Below, piece after piece: positions 14,161-24,300 of a stretch of 64,000 bases of DNA (positions are counted from its first letter, which is position 1; each line of letters begins with the position of its first letter). Below the pieces are notes generated by a model. The model saw nothing but the letters and a program-made list of their open reading frames with translations. It was not told the DNA's origin and searched no databases. A program made the translations under genes and the position numbers. The stretch comes from Elysia crispata (taxonomy: Eukaryota; Mollusca; Gastropoda; Plakobranchidae): contig JAWDGP010001105.1 in the NCBI GenBank assembly GCA_033675545.1, forward strand, positions 2,124,501 to 2,188,500, in the 5' to 3' direction.

Positions 14161-14254
<94 letters not shown>

Positions 14255-15253
14255 GAGAGAGAGACTGTTTATGACGATTTTGATGGAGAATGGCAAAATA
14301 TGAAATGAGTTCACATAGCTGGCACATATCAGGTTTCGTTGAGGAACTTGGTGCATCATGCTGCACTTGAAATGATGGACAAATCATTCTTAGATACAAA
14401 TGTACATAGATAAACTTTATAGACAGACATAGATACACAGATAGATAGATACATACATACATACATTAGACAGATACGTGTAAATAGATACATACATACA
14501 TGTAGGCCATATACATAACATAGATAAATTGATTGATTGATAATGATAGATAGATATTGGATTTGTAAAATCTTACATAAATTCACGCTGCACCCATCGA
14601 ATTCTTTCCTCTGTCCAGGTATGTGAATTTTGAATACACCGTCTTAGCATGCTTGCTGGGGTTCTTTTTGTAGGCACATTAGGGATCCCAAAGATCATGC
14701 CCTTCCTCTCTCCATCTCTCATCATCTTTCTCTATTAAAGACTGAGTCTGTTAGTGTGCTGTACTCACAATTTCCAATCCATCCCCCTCTTCCTCTCCTT
14801 TGATTCTTTCTATTCTCCACTTACGTCAACCTCGTTGGTACAACTAAAAGTAAAACTTGCGTAACTGGCATTCCCTTCAAAATCACGCATAAAGAAATTG
14901 GAAAACTGAGGTGAAGAGTAGAAGTAATGATTATGAGTATATGATTTCGATTACACATACAGTAGGTAGGCCGACACTAGAGTCTCTTTGGACAACACTA
15001 GACTTGCAGTGAGGTTCATGTACATGTATTACTATTAGATTAGAAAAAAAAAGCTTTATTCTTCTCCTTTCTGTAGCCTATAAATATTTCTTTTAATTAA
15101 CATTTTAAAATGTTTCAGGTGATTCACAACTATGGCCATGGCGGCTCTGGTGTGACCATGCACTGGGGCTGTGCCCTGGAGGTTACTGCTATGGTGTTGG
15201 AGACTCTGGGAACTGACCAGGAACAGATCAAGCTGCTTGTTTCTCGCTTGTAG
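2759..15253 (+). CDS. DAO: D-amino-acid oxidase family flavoenzyme (DAO/DDO), 11 coding exons
   Basis: FAD enzyme that oxidatively deaminates D-amino acids to 2-oxo acids, ammonia and H2O2 in peroxisomes. Exons: 2759-2761, 3285-3472, 4964-5087, 7836-7915, 9131-9196, 10687-10741, 11297-11398, 12238-12311, 12967-13084, 13727-13825, 15119-15253. All junctions are GT-AG and the phases agree. The product is 347 residues, the same as human DAO. Visible in the sequence: the Rossmann dinucleotide motif GAGING at residues 9-14; APWIKHF then PYILPG with Tyr227 (human Tyr228 position); GLRP with Arg282 (human Arg283, carboxylate binding); the family signature [11 protein letters not shown] from residue 304; and C-terminal SRL, a type-1 peroxisomal signal. 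The arginine that marks D-aspartate oxidase after KHF is absent, so I favour a DAO-like rather than DDO substrate range. Least certain are exon 1 (a lone ATG followed by GTAAGA) and the exact substrate. Confidence 0.9.
3165..3235. repeat. (TC)n microsatellite in oxidase intron 1
   Basis: About 35 uninterrupted TC dinucleotides ending some 50 bases before the acceptor of oxidase exon 2. It may act as an extended polypyrimidine tract for that acceptor (inference). Confidence 0.97.
4223..4321. repeat. Twin (AT)n microsatellites in oxidase intron 2
   Basis: Two AT runs (4223-4273 and 4292-4321) are separated by a short spacer. Each is followed by a similar ATTGTYAGATAATT string, so the pair looks like a local duplication. 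The region is self-complementary and can form a cruciform. Confidence 0.95.
6012..6120. repeat. Left subterminal repeats of the piggyBac element
   Basis: Tandem variants of a unit containing GGTCTCTCTCAGACCCA, TGGGTCCCTCAGACCCA and CTGGATCTCT, separated by poly-A stretches. They are the inverted counterpart of the right-end repeats at 7486-7592. Subterminal repeats of this kind often serve as transposase binding sites (general knowledge; role here inferred). Confidence 0.75.
6170..7357 (+). pseudogene. piggyBac transposase (DDE_Tnp_1_7), frameshifted
   Basis: Fragments in different frames line up in order with the piggyBac transposase core. They are [17 protein letters not shown] at about 6300; [11 protein letters not shown] at about 6570 (first catalytic Asp region); [15 protein letters not shown] at about 6820 (second catalytic Asp); [10 protein letters not shown] at about 7080 (third catalytic Asp); and [19 protein letters not shown] near 7190. 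An in-frame stop at about 6413 and several frameshifts prevent a full product. The Cys-rich C-terminal domain of longer family members is not evident. Dead copy. Confidence 0.9.
7486..7592. repeat. Right subterminal repeats of the piggyBac element
   Basis: Three tandem copies of a unit of roughly 40 bases containing GGGTCTGAGAGACCCAGCTG or close variants, followed by TTTATTTCCTCTTATTTTGT. The unit core is itself a partial palindrome and is inverted relative to the left-end copies. Confidence 0.85.
8073..8548. repeat. Giant TTC/TCC homopyrimidine tract in oxidase intron 4
   Basis: Blocks of (TTC)n, (CTC)n and (TTC)n again. Apart from one G at 8135 there is no purine on the plus strand from 8073 to 8548, so 8136-8548 is a 413-nt pure pyrimidine run. 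The long open frame through it (poly-Phe/Ser) is a repeat artefact. Confidence 0.98.
9400..10040. repeat. Duplicated GAT-rich unit followed by a purine-rich tract, oxidase intron 5
   Basis: Two diverged copies of a roughly 300-base unit (about 9400-9700 and 9720-9860). Each starts with TATTGATGATKAYGAAGA-like sequence and includes a GGAAAACGCA/GAAAAACGCA segment and AAATCCATCAAAGAA/AAACCATCAGAGAA. The second copy runs into about 200 bases that are almost all A and G on the plus strand (9830-10030). Confidence 0.65.
10058..10248. repeat. (AGT)n/(AGC)n trinucleotide repeat in oxidase intron 5
   Basis: Mixed AGT and AGC triplets with blocks of AGCAGC and alternating AGTAGC over about 190 bases. 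Poly-Leu and poly-Tyr/Cys open frames across it on the minus strand are artefacts. Confidence 0.97.
10990..11140. repeat. Degenerate GATA-type repeat in oxidase intron 6
   Basis: Imperfect AGATAGA/CAGATAGG/ATAGATAA units over about 150 bases, too decayed to define a single period. Confidence 0.6.
12419..12670. repeat. Compound (CT)n tract in oxidase intron 8
   Basis: Three long CT runs interrupted near 12500-12540 and 12565-12590. It lies just upstream of oxidase exon 9. On the transcript it is a CU-rich strand complementary to the GA tract at 14123-14264. Confidence 0.97.
14123..14264. repeat. (GA)n tract in oxidase intron 10
   Basis: A GA dinucleotide run with a short G-rich interruption (GGGGGGGGGAGGGAGAGGG) at its left end. 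It has opposite strand polarity to the CT tracts in introns 1 and 8. Confidence 0.97.
14420..14550. repeat. Degenerate GATA/CATA repeat in oxidase intron 10
   Basis: AGACAGACATAGATACACAG, runs of ACAT and GATA, then ATTGATTGATTGATAATGATAG-type sequence. Simple-sequence decay product. Confidence 0.65.
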
Positions 15254-16213
15254 CAGCAAGCAGAGGAGGGCATTTGTAAACATTTCATTCTAGACTTTCC
15301 TTCATGTTATTAAAACCTGGGTTCCATGATTTGACATGGGTTATGCTTATCTGCCTTACCTTAATTTATAACAAATGAAAGATAAAATGCATTAAATCTA
15401 TCTGGAAATTTCTCAGTTTTGATCCCTTTTGCTCCCAATCAATACTTACTTTTGCCCATCTTTTACTGAATTTGGATTAAAATGTTATATAATTATAAAT
15501 GTAAATCACTATTTTGGACTATTTTATTAAGTCCATTTTAAGATGTATTTTGAGTGGATCTTATGAGTTAGTCACAGCTTCGCTCGCTTTGACACCATCC
15601 TAATGGACAAATTTAACATAAATGTGAACCTTTTTTAATCGTCTGTATAGGTTGTAATTTTTACCAGTTCACTAATAAGTTGCAAACATAAGAATCACGT
15701 TCAGAGGCAAGGTAGTTTCTTCATAATTTTTTTTTAAAAAATACATTGGAATTTGAAAAGAGTTAAAATGAAAGCTGTAAAAGTCCGATGTTAAATTCAT
15801 ATTCTTCTTTTTGAAACACTAATTTCCTTAGACCTTCATGAATTTATATATTTTCACTAACAGTTTTGTAGTTGAATGAAAATCGACATTTTGATTTTTC
15901 TTAAACTTCTTTTTCACCACTCGACTGATTTTTACATGTTCCAAGTTGTGCACAATATACAAGAAAAAAAAAAGGTATTATTACATGTAATTACTCTCTG
16001 ACATTCTTTTGGGCAAAAGTCTTTGCGTCATATAGGCCTGCATGGTTGATAACCAACTTAAAACAGCCCATTATCTGCACTGTGGGTCTCTACCTATAGA
16101 TATAGAACATCATAAATGAGCTGATCAGGTTATCAGCTGCAATATTTAGTTGCCTCATTCTAAGGTTTCTCAGTATAATGCCCAATATTGGATATTGCTG
16201 TTATATCTATATT

Positions 16214-16219
16214 AATAAA
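16214..16219 (+). terminator. Candidate polyadenylation signal of the oxidase gene
   Basis: AATAAA, the first canonical hexamer after the oxidase stop codon at 15253. It gives a 3'UTR of about 980 bases. Further AATAAA strings near 16511 could be used instead. Confidence 0.5.
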
Positions 16220-16804
16220 GACATCTTCGATTTCTTTCTCCACTATCACACTTCAAAATCACTTAACGTTCAAATGCTCTTGAAATTGAAACAATGAAAG
16301 TTCTTTTTATTTTTTATATAATTAATTAAAAAAAATTTTTTTTTGTTAATTTACCAAGTCTATTATGATGAATCATATACTGTAACATTTAAAAGACTTG
16401 TCAGCTGTTTACAATTCTCAAACCAGATTACTTTTGAAACAAATTATTTTGTAAAATACATGTAAATATATTGAAAACGTTATTTCGCGTTAATGGTGTG
16501 AAAAACTAAAATAAATAAATTAAATTTGACCTACTTCAGTGTTAAGACAAAAGTGTCATGAAAACATTTGATTAGTCAGCATTTTAAAAACAAGTGTCCA
16601 AGTCACCTTTTCTTCTGGAGCAGCAGTTGCAAATGTAAACTTTTTTTGCTCCTTTTGCACGCGTTTTGTATTTCTAATACTTTTTTATATCCAAGATATT
16701 GACCAGATCAACTGTTAACAGGGAACTGTTGAAACATTGAAGTTAAGCCATGTTGTTAACTCTTAATTTGTCTTGATTGTGACTAGATCTAAAATACTTT
16801 GCTA

Positions 16805-17765
16805 TTTTTGCTTGAGATCTCTTCATTTTAAGAATGTCTCCATGAAAGCAAGAATTCCAAGGTCTCAAGAGTCTATATATTTTACAACAGTGGCTCTGGA
16901 GGAGATATAAAGATTGCTTTTCTCTAAGGTAGTTGTACGGCTAAATTCACAATAATTTGGTTTGCTTTTTGGCTCGAGATCTCTCCATTTGAAGAAGGTC
17001 TTCATAACAATGTGATTAGAATTCTAATGTCTCAAAAGTTCTGCTCTTTGAGTGGCTGTGGAAGAGATCTGTTACTGTTGTAAAGTTTGCTTTTCTTTAA
17101 TGTACCAGGTACCAGTAGATGCATGGCTATGGAGGAATATATATTTGTTAATGTTTGTTTCTCTTTATTGCAGCTGTCTTCTCCACCTGTTCAATGTACA
17201 GTAGAAACCTCAAAAACCGAAGTCTATTCGAATTTCTCATAAACCGAATTTTGCAAGATAGGTTTTTTTTTTTCTCTTTGGCTTTGTTAGAATCAAACTC
17301 GTATTTCGAAGCATTTCTGATTTGATTCTCTTAATTCGAAGTCGATACCACTTCATAAGGCATCACTCAAGTGCTACATACATCTTTCAAGCAGCAAGCA
17401 ATGCCAATCACTGCCCAAGAAAGGCTAATCAGTGCGCTAACAAATCAAGAAGGGAGCAGATGCATTAACAATTAAGTGCCAGTAGCAAATCTGTACTGGT
17501 ACGGTTAGCAAGGTAGGACCGGGGAATGGGAGGGTTGCTTGTTGCAGGCTCAGTACACACTCACTCAATGAGTCTTAGACTCTGTTATACCCATTTTTGT
17601 AATTCGAAGATTTAATCCATTCCCATACAATTCGAATTATGAGGTTTCCACTGTAGTAAAGTTTGCTTTTCTTCAGTGCAGTTGTATGGCTCTGGAGGAA
17701 CTTTTTTTTGAAGTATGCATTTCTTCAAATTTCAATGTAGTTTTCCCCACTTGTTCATTTTAACA
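16805..17765. repeat. Degenerate tandem repeat, unit about 160 bp
   Basis: Between the oxidase and NASP. Recurring blocks are GAGATCTCTTCATTTTAAGA / GAGATCTCTCCATTTGAAGA (about 16815 and 16977), GTGGCTCTGGAGGAGAT / GTGGCTGTGGAAGAGAT (about 16890 and 17050), and TTTGCTTTTCTTYARTG with ATGGCTCTGGAGGAAC (about 17085 and 17660). The last unit is interrupted by the Tigger-type element at 17199-17653. Confidence 0.55.
17199..17653. mobile_element. Tigger/pogo-type MITE, 455 bp, TA target duplication
   Basis: Flanked by TA at 17197-17198 and 17654-17655. The left end reads CAGTAGAAACCTCAAAAACC. The right end, on the opposite strand, reads CAGTGGAAACCTCATAATTC. Both continue into TTCGAA-rich subterminal sequence. 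No transposase remnant is visible, so it is a non-autonomous Tc1/mariner-superfamily (pogo/Tigger) derivative. Confidence 0.85.
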
Positions 17766-18099
17766 GGCAATCATGCTTGTAGTTATATCAGGTTAAACAT
17801 GGGGATCAAGAATGCTTATTTTGATTGTAAGATGAGGGTTATTCAAAATTTGTAAAAAAAAACAATCAGTTAAAAATCTTTCTTGTTCAAGTTCAAATAG
17901 CACACAAGACCAAATAAAATTTGGTGGTCTCTGCTCATGTATATTGAGTACTTTATTTTTCATGTTAAAACAATGCCATTATAATTGCTACTACAGGTAT
18001 ACCAACAGTATTGATACTTTACCATAATTTCTCTATCCATTAATACCACTTAATGAGAAATCAGTGAAAAAAACAAGCAATTTAGAGCACTAAGTGAAC

Positions 18100-18105
18100 T
18101 TTATT
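18100..18105 (-). terminator. Candidate polyadenylation signal of NASP
   Basis: TTTATT on the plus strand, i.e. AATAAA on the NASP strand, about 220 bases after the NASP stop codon. It gives a short 3'UTR. It faces the oxidase gene, so the two genes converge across about 1.9 kb. Confidence 0.6.
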
Positions 18106-18323
18106 GTACATTTCAATGGTCAAGTTAACAAGTATGATGCTTACAGAAACAAGAAATGGTGCAGAAAAAAATGTAATTCACAATAAGTTCACAGAGACCA
18201 AAACTTAGTGAACAATAATATAATCTGACCAAAACAAAAATTTCCTCAAGGCCTTTCACATTATGTCAAAGAAAAAAGCTTGAAAAAAAAAAAAAATGGC
18301 AGGAATTGATTTCACCTCTCCTA

Positions 18324-21300
18324 TTAAGAGGCAGTAGCCTGTGGGGAAAAACAGAAAGGAAAATGGTTATAATTTCAGGAAAGTGCAGGATTTATAATGA
18401 AAATAAAATCAACACGAAAGTTACGGGAATAAAAAGTTCATAAATCATTTGCATGCCTGACAGGAAAACGGGGGAGCACAAAATGTGGAAAGAGAAAGGG
18501 CTGATCTGCTCAACAGCTGGTTCTAAATCACCCTTAGCAATCCTACAAAACCTGAACTGTCCCTCTCAGAGGCACAGAGTTTCTACCTCTCTACAAAAAT
18601 ATGTAGAAATATCCCAAGTGAGTAGTCTAGAAAGGCTAAATGTCTGACCTGTCTGTTTTGACAGATGGGAAAATAACTTATAGGGGTAGGATCTTTAAGC
18701 GTTGGTAACTGCTTTCACCAAGGCCTTAAGGCCTTTTAAATTACCTCTATTATGTAGTTAATCACATAGAAGTTAGCAGTTAGTCCCTAATACACACTGA
18801 ATCATGATGTTGCTACTAATATTGAATACGCCATAGCACAATTAAAATTACAAAACTGACTAAAAAAAAAATCTCACCATTTCTGTATCAGTAGCATCAC
18901 TATTAGCTTTTACTTCTGGTGTCCCATTGACTTTCACCTCTTCATTTGCATTGACTTTGGTTTCTTCCATTTCCTTGTCAGATTCTTTTTCTGGGAGAAT
19001 CTTAGTGCTCAAAGCAGCTCCATCATCTTGCTTTATCTTCTTCACTTCTGCTCCACTGCCAGCTGTAGCTTCCTCCTCAGGTTTTCGCTACAATGGTATC
19101 AAAACACATTGGTCATTTAAGGCGTCAGGAAATTTTTTTTTTCATTCACATGAATTGATTTTTTGCCATGTGAGTAAATGTAAGAAAAAATTTATTTTCT
19201 ACAATAAAACTACAAGAGACTTGGGTCTCTTACATAACAAACTAAATATATATGTGAGAGTCAAATATCCTTAGTGTGATAAAAATTTCACAACATAAAA
19301 CCTTGACAAAAAAATTCCATTGTATATTCTTTTATTTTATCTTGTTTTTATCTTACCTTCTTTCTCACCAAGCTAGAGATGTCGGAAGCCTTTTTCTAGA
19401 TTAACAAAAAAAGAAATATTAAATTTTTACAATAAAAGATCACATCGGAATCAGAGACATAATTCTTGCTGCCTTTAGGTATATGATATGCACAGCCATA
19501 AAAAGAGCAGCCAACCTTCAAGTAAAAATTTCAATTATTTTTATATATATATGCTACATATAATTATTTCATTTGTAGCAAAGTGAAAACTTACTAAAAG
19601 TATTTTCACATCCAAATGAAGGATAGAAACGGTTTATGCTGCCTAAAATTACGCTTCATTTTCTTCAGTACTTCAGCTTTTTCGAGCATAATTCAGTTCT
19701 AAAATACGGAAATCAAAAGTAAATGGTAACTGTATAAAATGTGCAAGATTTTTCATTTATTTTCCTTTGGGAGAAGAGGTGAGGATTGGATAATTATAGA
19801 GAGCTCATGAATAGTAAAATATTGCTGATTTACGCAGTCCTGCATTGTGCAAACAAAATGGAGAAAGAGAAATTTATGTCCCTGAAATCACTATACAAAT
19901 ACACGAAAATTGAATAAAAATGGATAATGAGATAAAATAAAAATCATACAAAGAAGGAAATAACACACCAAGGTGTAACCAGACCTGCCTAAATTGACTA
20001 AAGTAGGTGTGTCAGGGTTTAAAAAGGTACTGTGGAAGAAAATACAAGCCACCCAGACCATACAACAGGAAAATATATCTTCAAATTTTCACGTTGTCCT
20101 ACAAGGTTATAAGCATATTTATTATCTTTTGCTTCTATATGTTAATCACCAATTTGTTTGTCACAAATAAATGCTCCCGGTGATTATGACAAATTTAAGA
20201 CTATTTCACATACTGAAAACAGTTAACTCTTTTAATCATAAGTTTAAGAAGAAAAATTTCAGGAATGGAAAAAAAGGGGCTGGGTTTTTCAGATTTTAAT
20301 TTGATTACTTGGTTTTGCAAAAAGGGTTTGTCAAACAGCTAGATCTGCTTTTGAAAATCTTGGTTCTAAGCCGCACTTATCTATATTAATCTAGTTTGTG
20401 TTTAAATCTAGACTATATTAAAAATATAAATGTATTAAAATTTAAGTAATAATGCGCACTACAGTTTGAGGATTATAGAGGGATAAAATAAAATATTAGC
20501 TGGGAAGTCTACCCCAACCTATGCCTTTCAGAGAAACCACTCACCATAAACAGGGATAAAGCGCGACGAAGCGAATTTTTTTAAAAATGACATCACTTTT
20601 TGCTAATTTCACTTAAAGCACTGATAAAATCAACCATACAGCTATTGGAAACAAATAAGCTAGGACTAAAGTATAAAAGGAATAATAATACCAGGGATGA
20701 GAACTGGACACACAACTTTATAACTGAACTTTTTAAAATCGGTCACTTCTAGCGGCCTAGGCTCTCTCCCCCCAGCTACATTAAAACAAAATTAGTTTGT
20801 TCAAAGAGCCATGATTGTGGAGCTTTTTTTTCAACCTGATTTAGCTCTTTTTTTTTTTTTTTTTGTGCTCAGACAAAAGGTTGAATGACCTGTTGAAGCT
20901 CATCTACACTACGGCTGTATCCCCTTTGTACATGTATTTTATTGGCTCAACTGAGGCGTCATAAAAGCTTACTCTTCAGACTATACATAAAGGCCTATAT
21001 TCTGGCTTAAATATTGAGCGTTGCTCTCCTTATCTTTATCTTTTCTTTTAAACAGACATTTGAGCAGAATTGATAAATATCGATTAGGTCTAGAACATCT
21101 CACTAGGCCGCGCCTCGCTGTGTAAAAAAGAAAATAATCTAACATTTAGATCTAGACAAAAAAATTATATTCACCGTAGAAGGAAAATCACCTCTTTTTT
21201 GTGATGAAAAAAAAATGAAAATCATGTATTCTAATAATAGTCGTATGTCAAGCCCGATTTTGATTATCAATCTCGAACTAGATCTAGCTTTACTGGTATT

Positions 21301-24300
21301 TAGGATTTCCCAATCAACCTTAATACTTGACAAGATTTAAAATATATCTTGACAAAAAGAAACTGCCTAGTCGCATTATCTATTGTCTGATGAAGAAATC
21401 GGAACGATTCTTGGACATAACGGCGAGGTCTGGGGATGGAGAGAACAATGATTTTCGGACAAATGTACGATAAAGTAAACCAAATTTAATAGAATAACTT
21501 GATGGGGCCGACATCATGGATAGTTTTAACTATATGTAGGGAGGCTGGTATAGAATTATTTATTTGTGGCAGTAGCAGTAGGCCTTTAGAACAGATCTTT
21601 AGTATGTCAATTATGAGCTTGTGGGTGGAGCCATGTGCGCTTCTAGCTTGTTAGTAAACTTAGTTTAATGGCAGGAAACTAGTCTCCGCCCCTCTAACGG
21701 TTTATTCTTATTTCTTTAACAATTAGGAAGATACTTTGTTATTTTGTTCCTGCCCAGCTGGCCAGAGAAGCTTTTCTTCGGTCGGCTTTGGACGTACTTT
21801 GATTCGGGGAACTTGGGGAAGTTAGGGAAACTATTAATCGTATTAAGCTATGTGATGCTTTGATCGGGGGATGCTGGAATCGTACATAGATGTAACGATG
21901 GCTTCCGTAGATTCTATGATCTCGGTCGGGTGATGTTTTAGTTGGGGAAACGGGTTGTTCCGCTCGACGGAGTAAATTCTCCTCGGCCGGCATTGGCCCT
22001 TGTTCTAGGGACGAACTGGAAAACCAGGGAAGTCTTTGACGGGGGACTATGCCGACTGAGTTTATACTATAAATTGTAGAGCTCGGAAAGACTCCTCGTC
22101 AGTACCTTTTTGGAGTATCTGGAGGCCACGTTGAATAGTAGTATTGTTTGGAATTACAGTGAGAAGTTATTGTGACCATTCCTAGTGGATATTATTGAAC
22201 TATTGTGAAAGCTACTTGTGTTGGATTATCATTTGTTTTAATTCTACATGATTATCACTGTGACTCGGGGTAAGTTGTTGCAAAGCTTAAGTTAGGTGTA
22301 TTTAGCACGAGGCCATGTCCTTGTAAATTTAACAAATTCTAAGTACTATTACTGTAAGTATTAATTTCCTCCCTTCGGACATTCATTGACTCAAATGACA
22401 AACTGATTTTATTCATCCTATGATGCTATGAATTTCCCTCTCTAAATATTGTGTTCACCTTTGTCTTTACCTATTAATTATTGATCGTAAGTTATGATCA
22501 CCTAGTTAATCTGGAGAAGTATTCCCCTAAACTAAGTTTTGTTGCATTGCCAGTACTGTAAGTCTAACTGGCAGATTATCATTATTCTGTATAAGATGTA
22601 ATCTAGTCTTGGCGCACCCCTTCTCCCAGTTATGGAGAGTAACTGGCCACAGCCTCTTTGAACTGACGCTCTCATGTGAGAAGTCGGGTGGTTGCGATTG
22701 ACCTTGACTGTTAGATTTAGAACATGACAATTATGCTTGTTCTGCTGGGTTGAACTTTCACTTAAGGTTCAATAGAATGATTGATAATTATCTTATTGAT
22801 TACGCTGAATGTCTAATATGTTTTATTTCTTTTCTTTCTCAGCGTTGGCTGACTATGGGGAATTTTTATTAGGTATTTTTATTGTGACCATTTTGACTAG
22901 TATTAGGCATTTTTACTAGGGCATTCTTATTAGGCATTTTGTTTGGGTATTTTGTATTTTGACTATAAGGCACTTTCATTAGGCTTTTTGTTAGTTCTTA
23001 GTATCTTCTCTTCTGACCATTTTGCTAGTATCTTCTACTGAGTATTCTGGCCATTTTGTTTTAGCATCTGATTTTAGTTTTATGCAATTTATCTCGAGTA
23101 TCTGCTTGGCGCTTATCATTCTGACCATTTGTTAGTACCCTTTTATCATGTAATTGCTTTTGGATCATCTTTGTATTTTGTATTTCATTCATTGATAATT
23201 GAGTAATCGTGGAGTAAACTTATTGTAGGTGTTGGTAATTTTAAACTTCTCTTTTGTGTTCTTTTCTGGAGTGTAGCTATTCTGTTCTTATCAAGTCTCG
23301 ACACCCACTCATATTAGGGAACAGAGGCCTTAGTACTCCACTGATACTCAAGGACCCGTGAGTGTGAACTCTGTAGTATTGCATGACTGCTAGGCACGCT
23401 ACCATAATCAATTAGGGCCTACAATTACTTAGAGTAGGAAGAAGCACTGAGCTTCTATAGATAACTAGACTAGTGGGTTCTATTGCAGCAGTTACTAAGC
23501 GAGTTTAGGAATTCACCCAGCTAGGTCTAGTTACATATATTACAAATCTCGATATTGAAATTGAAAATGTAACTAATAAACAAAAATACACAATATCGAT
23601 ATAATATATATCGCCCAGTTTACCTCCTTCGCACTGGTTGATACTCGATGGCGGAAAACTATTGTTCTCGCCGTAGAATTATATTTTACCATTTTTTTTT
23701 TGTAGGATTGTTGGTTCATACTAATCCCGAAACAAAAATGAACGGTCGGTCTAAATGATGAAAAAAATTTAAAAATCCGGGATTTTGCAGGTTTCCGGGT
23801 TACAACAACAAATCCAGGTGTTTCCCGGATTTTCCGGGACCATAGGCACCTCTGGGTTTCAGTGGCTTATTTCAATTCTAATTAGAACCCAGCCTAAAGG
23901 CAAAAAAGTATCTAATTACAAAATAATTTCCAAACTACATATTCTTCCCAAGATACCCCTGACATTATTAATAAATGAAAAACACATTCATTAACTCTGC
24001 ACATGGGAAACATACCTGGCCATTCTCATCAACGTTTTCACTTCCAATCTCTGCTTTTTTAGTTGGCGATCCGAAACCCTGAAGATTTGATAAAAAAAAA
24101 TATTTCCATGGGCATATTACACATCATTTCATATACTGTATCTTAGTAGATCAGGAAGACTGCAAATCACACATGAAGCAGACATTGCAACTATTTAAAA
24201 AATGAGTACAAGACAAACTGGAAATTAGATCTTGAAATCTTGGAAAAAAAGGTTTTTATTTTCTTTTGGGCAAAGTCAAACATGAGTGACTGGACCAGAA

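Noticed and set aside
14055..14462. Minus-strand Ser-Leu frames
   Set aside because: Artefacts of (GA)n inside oxidase intron 10.
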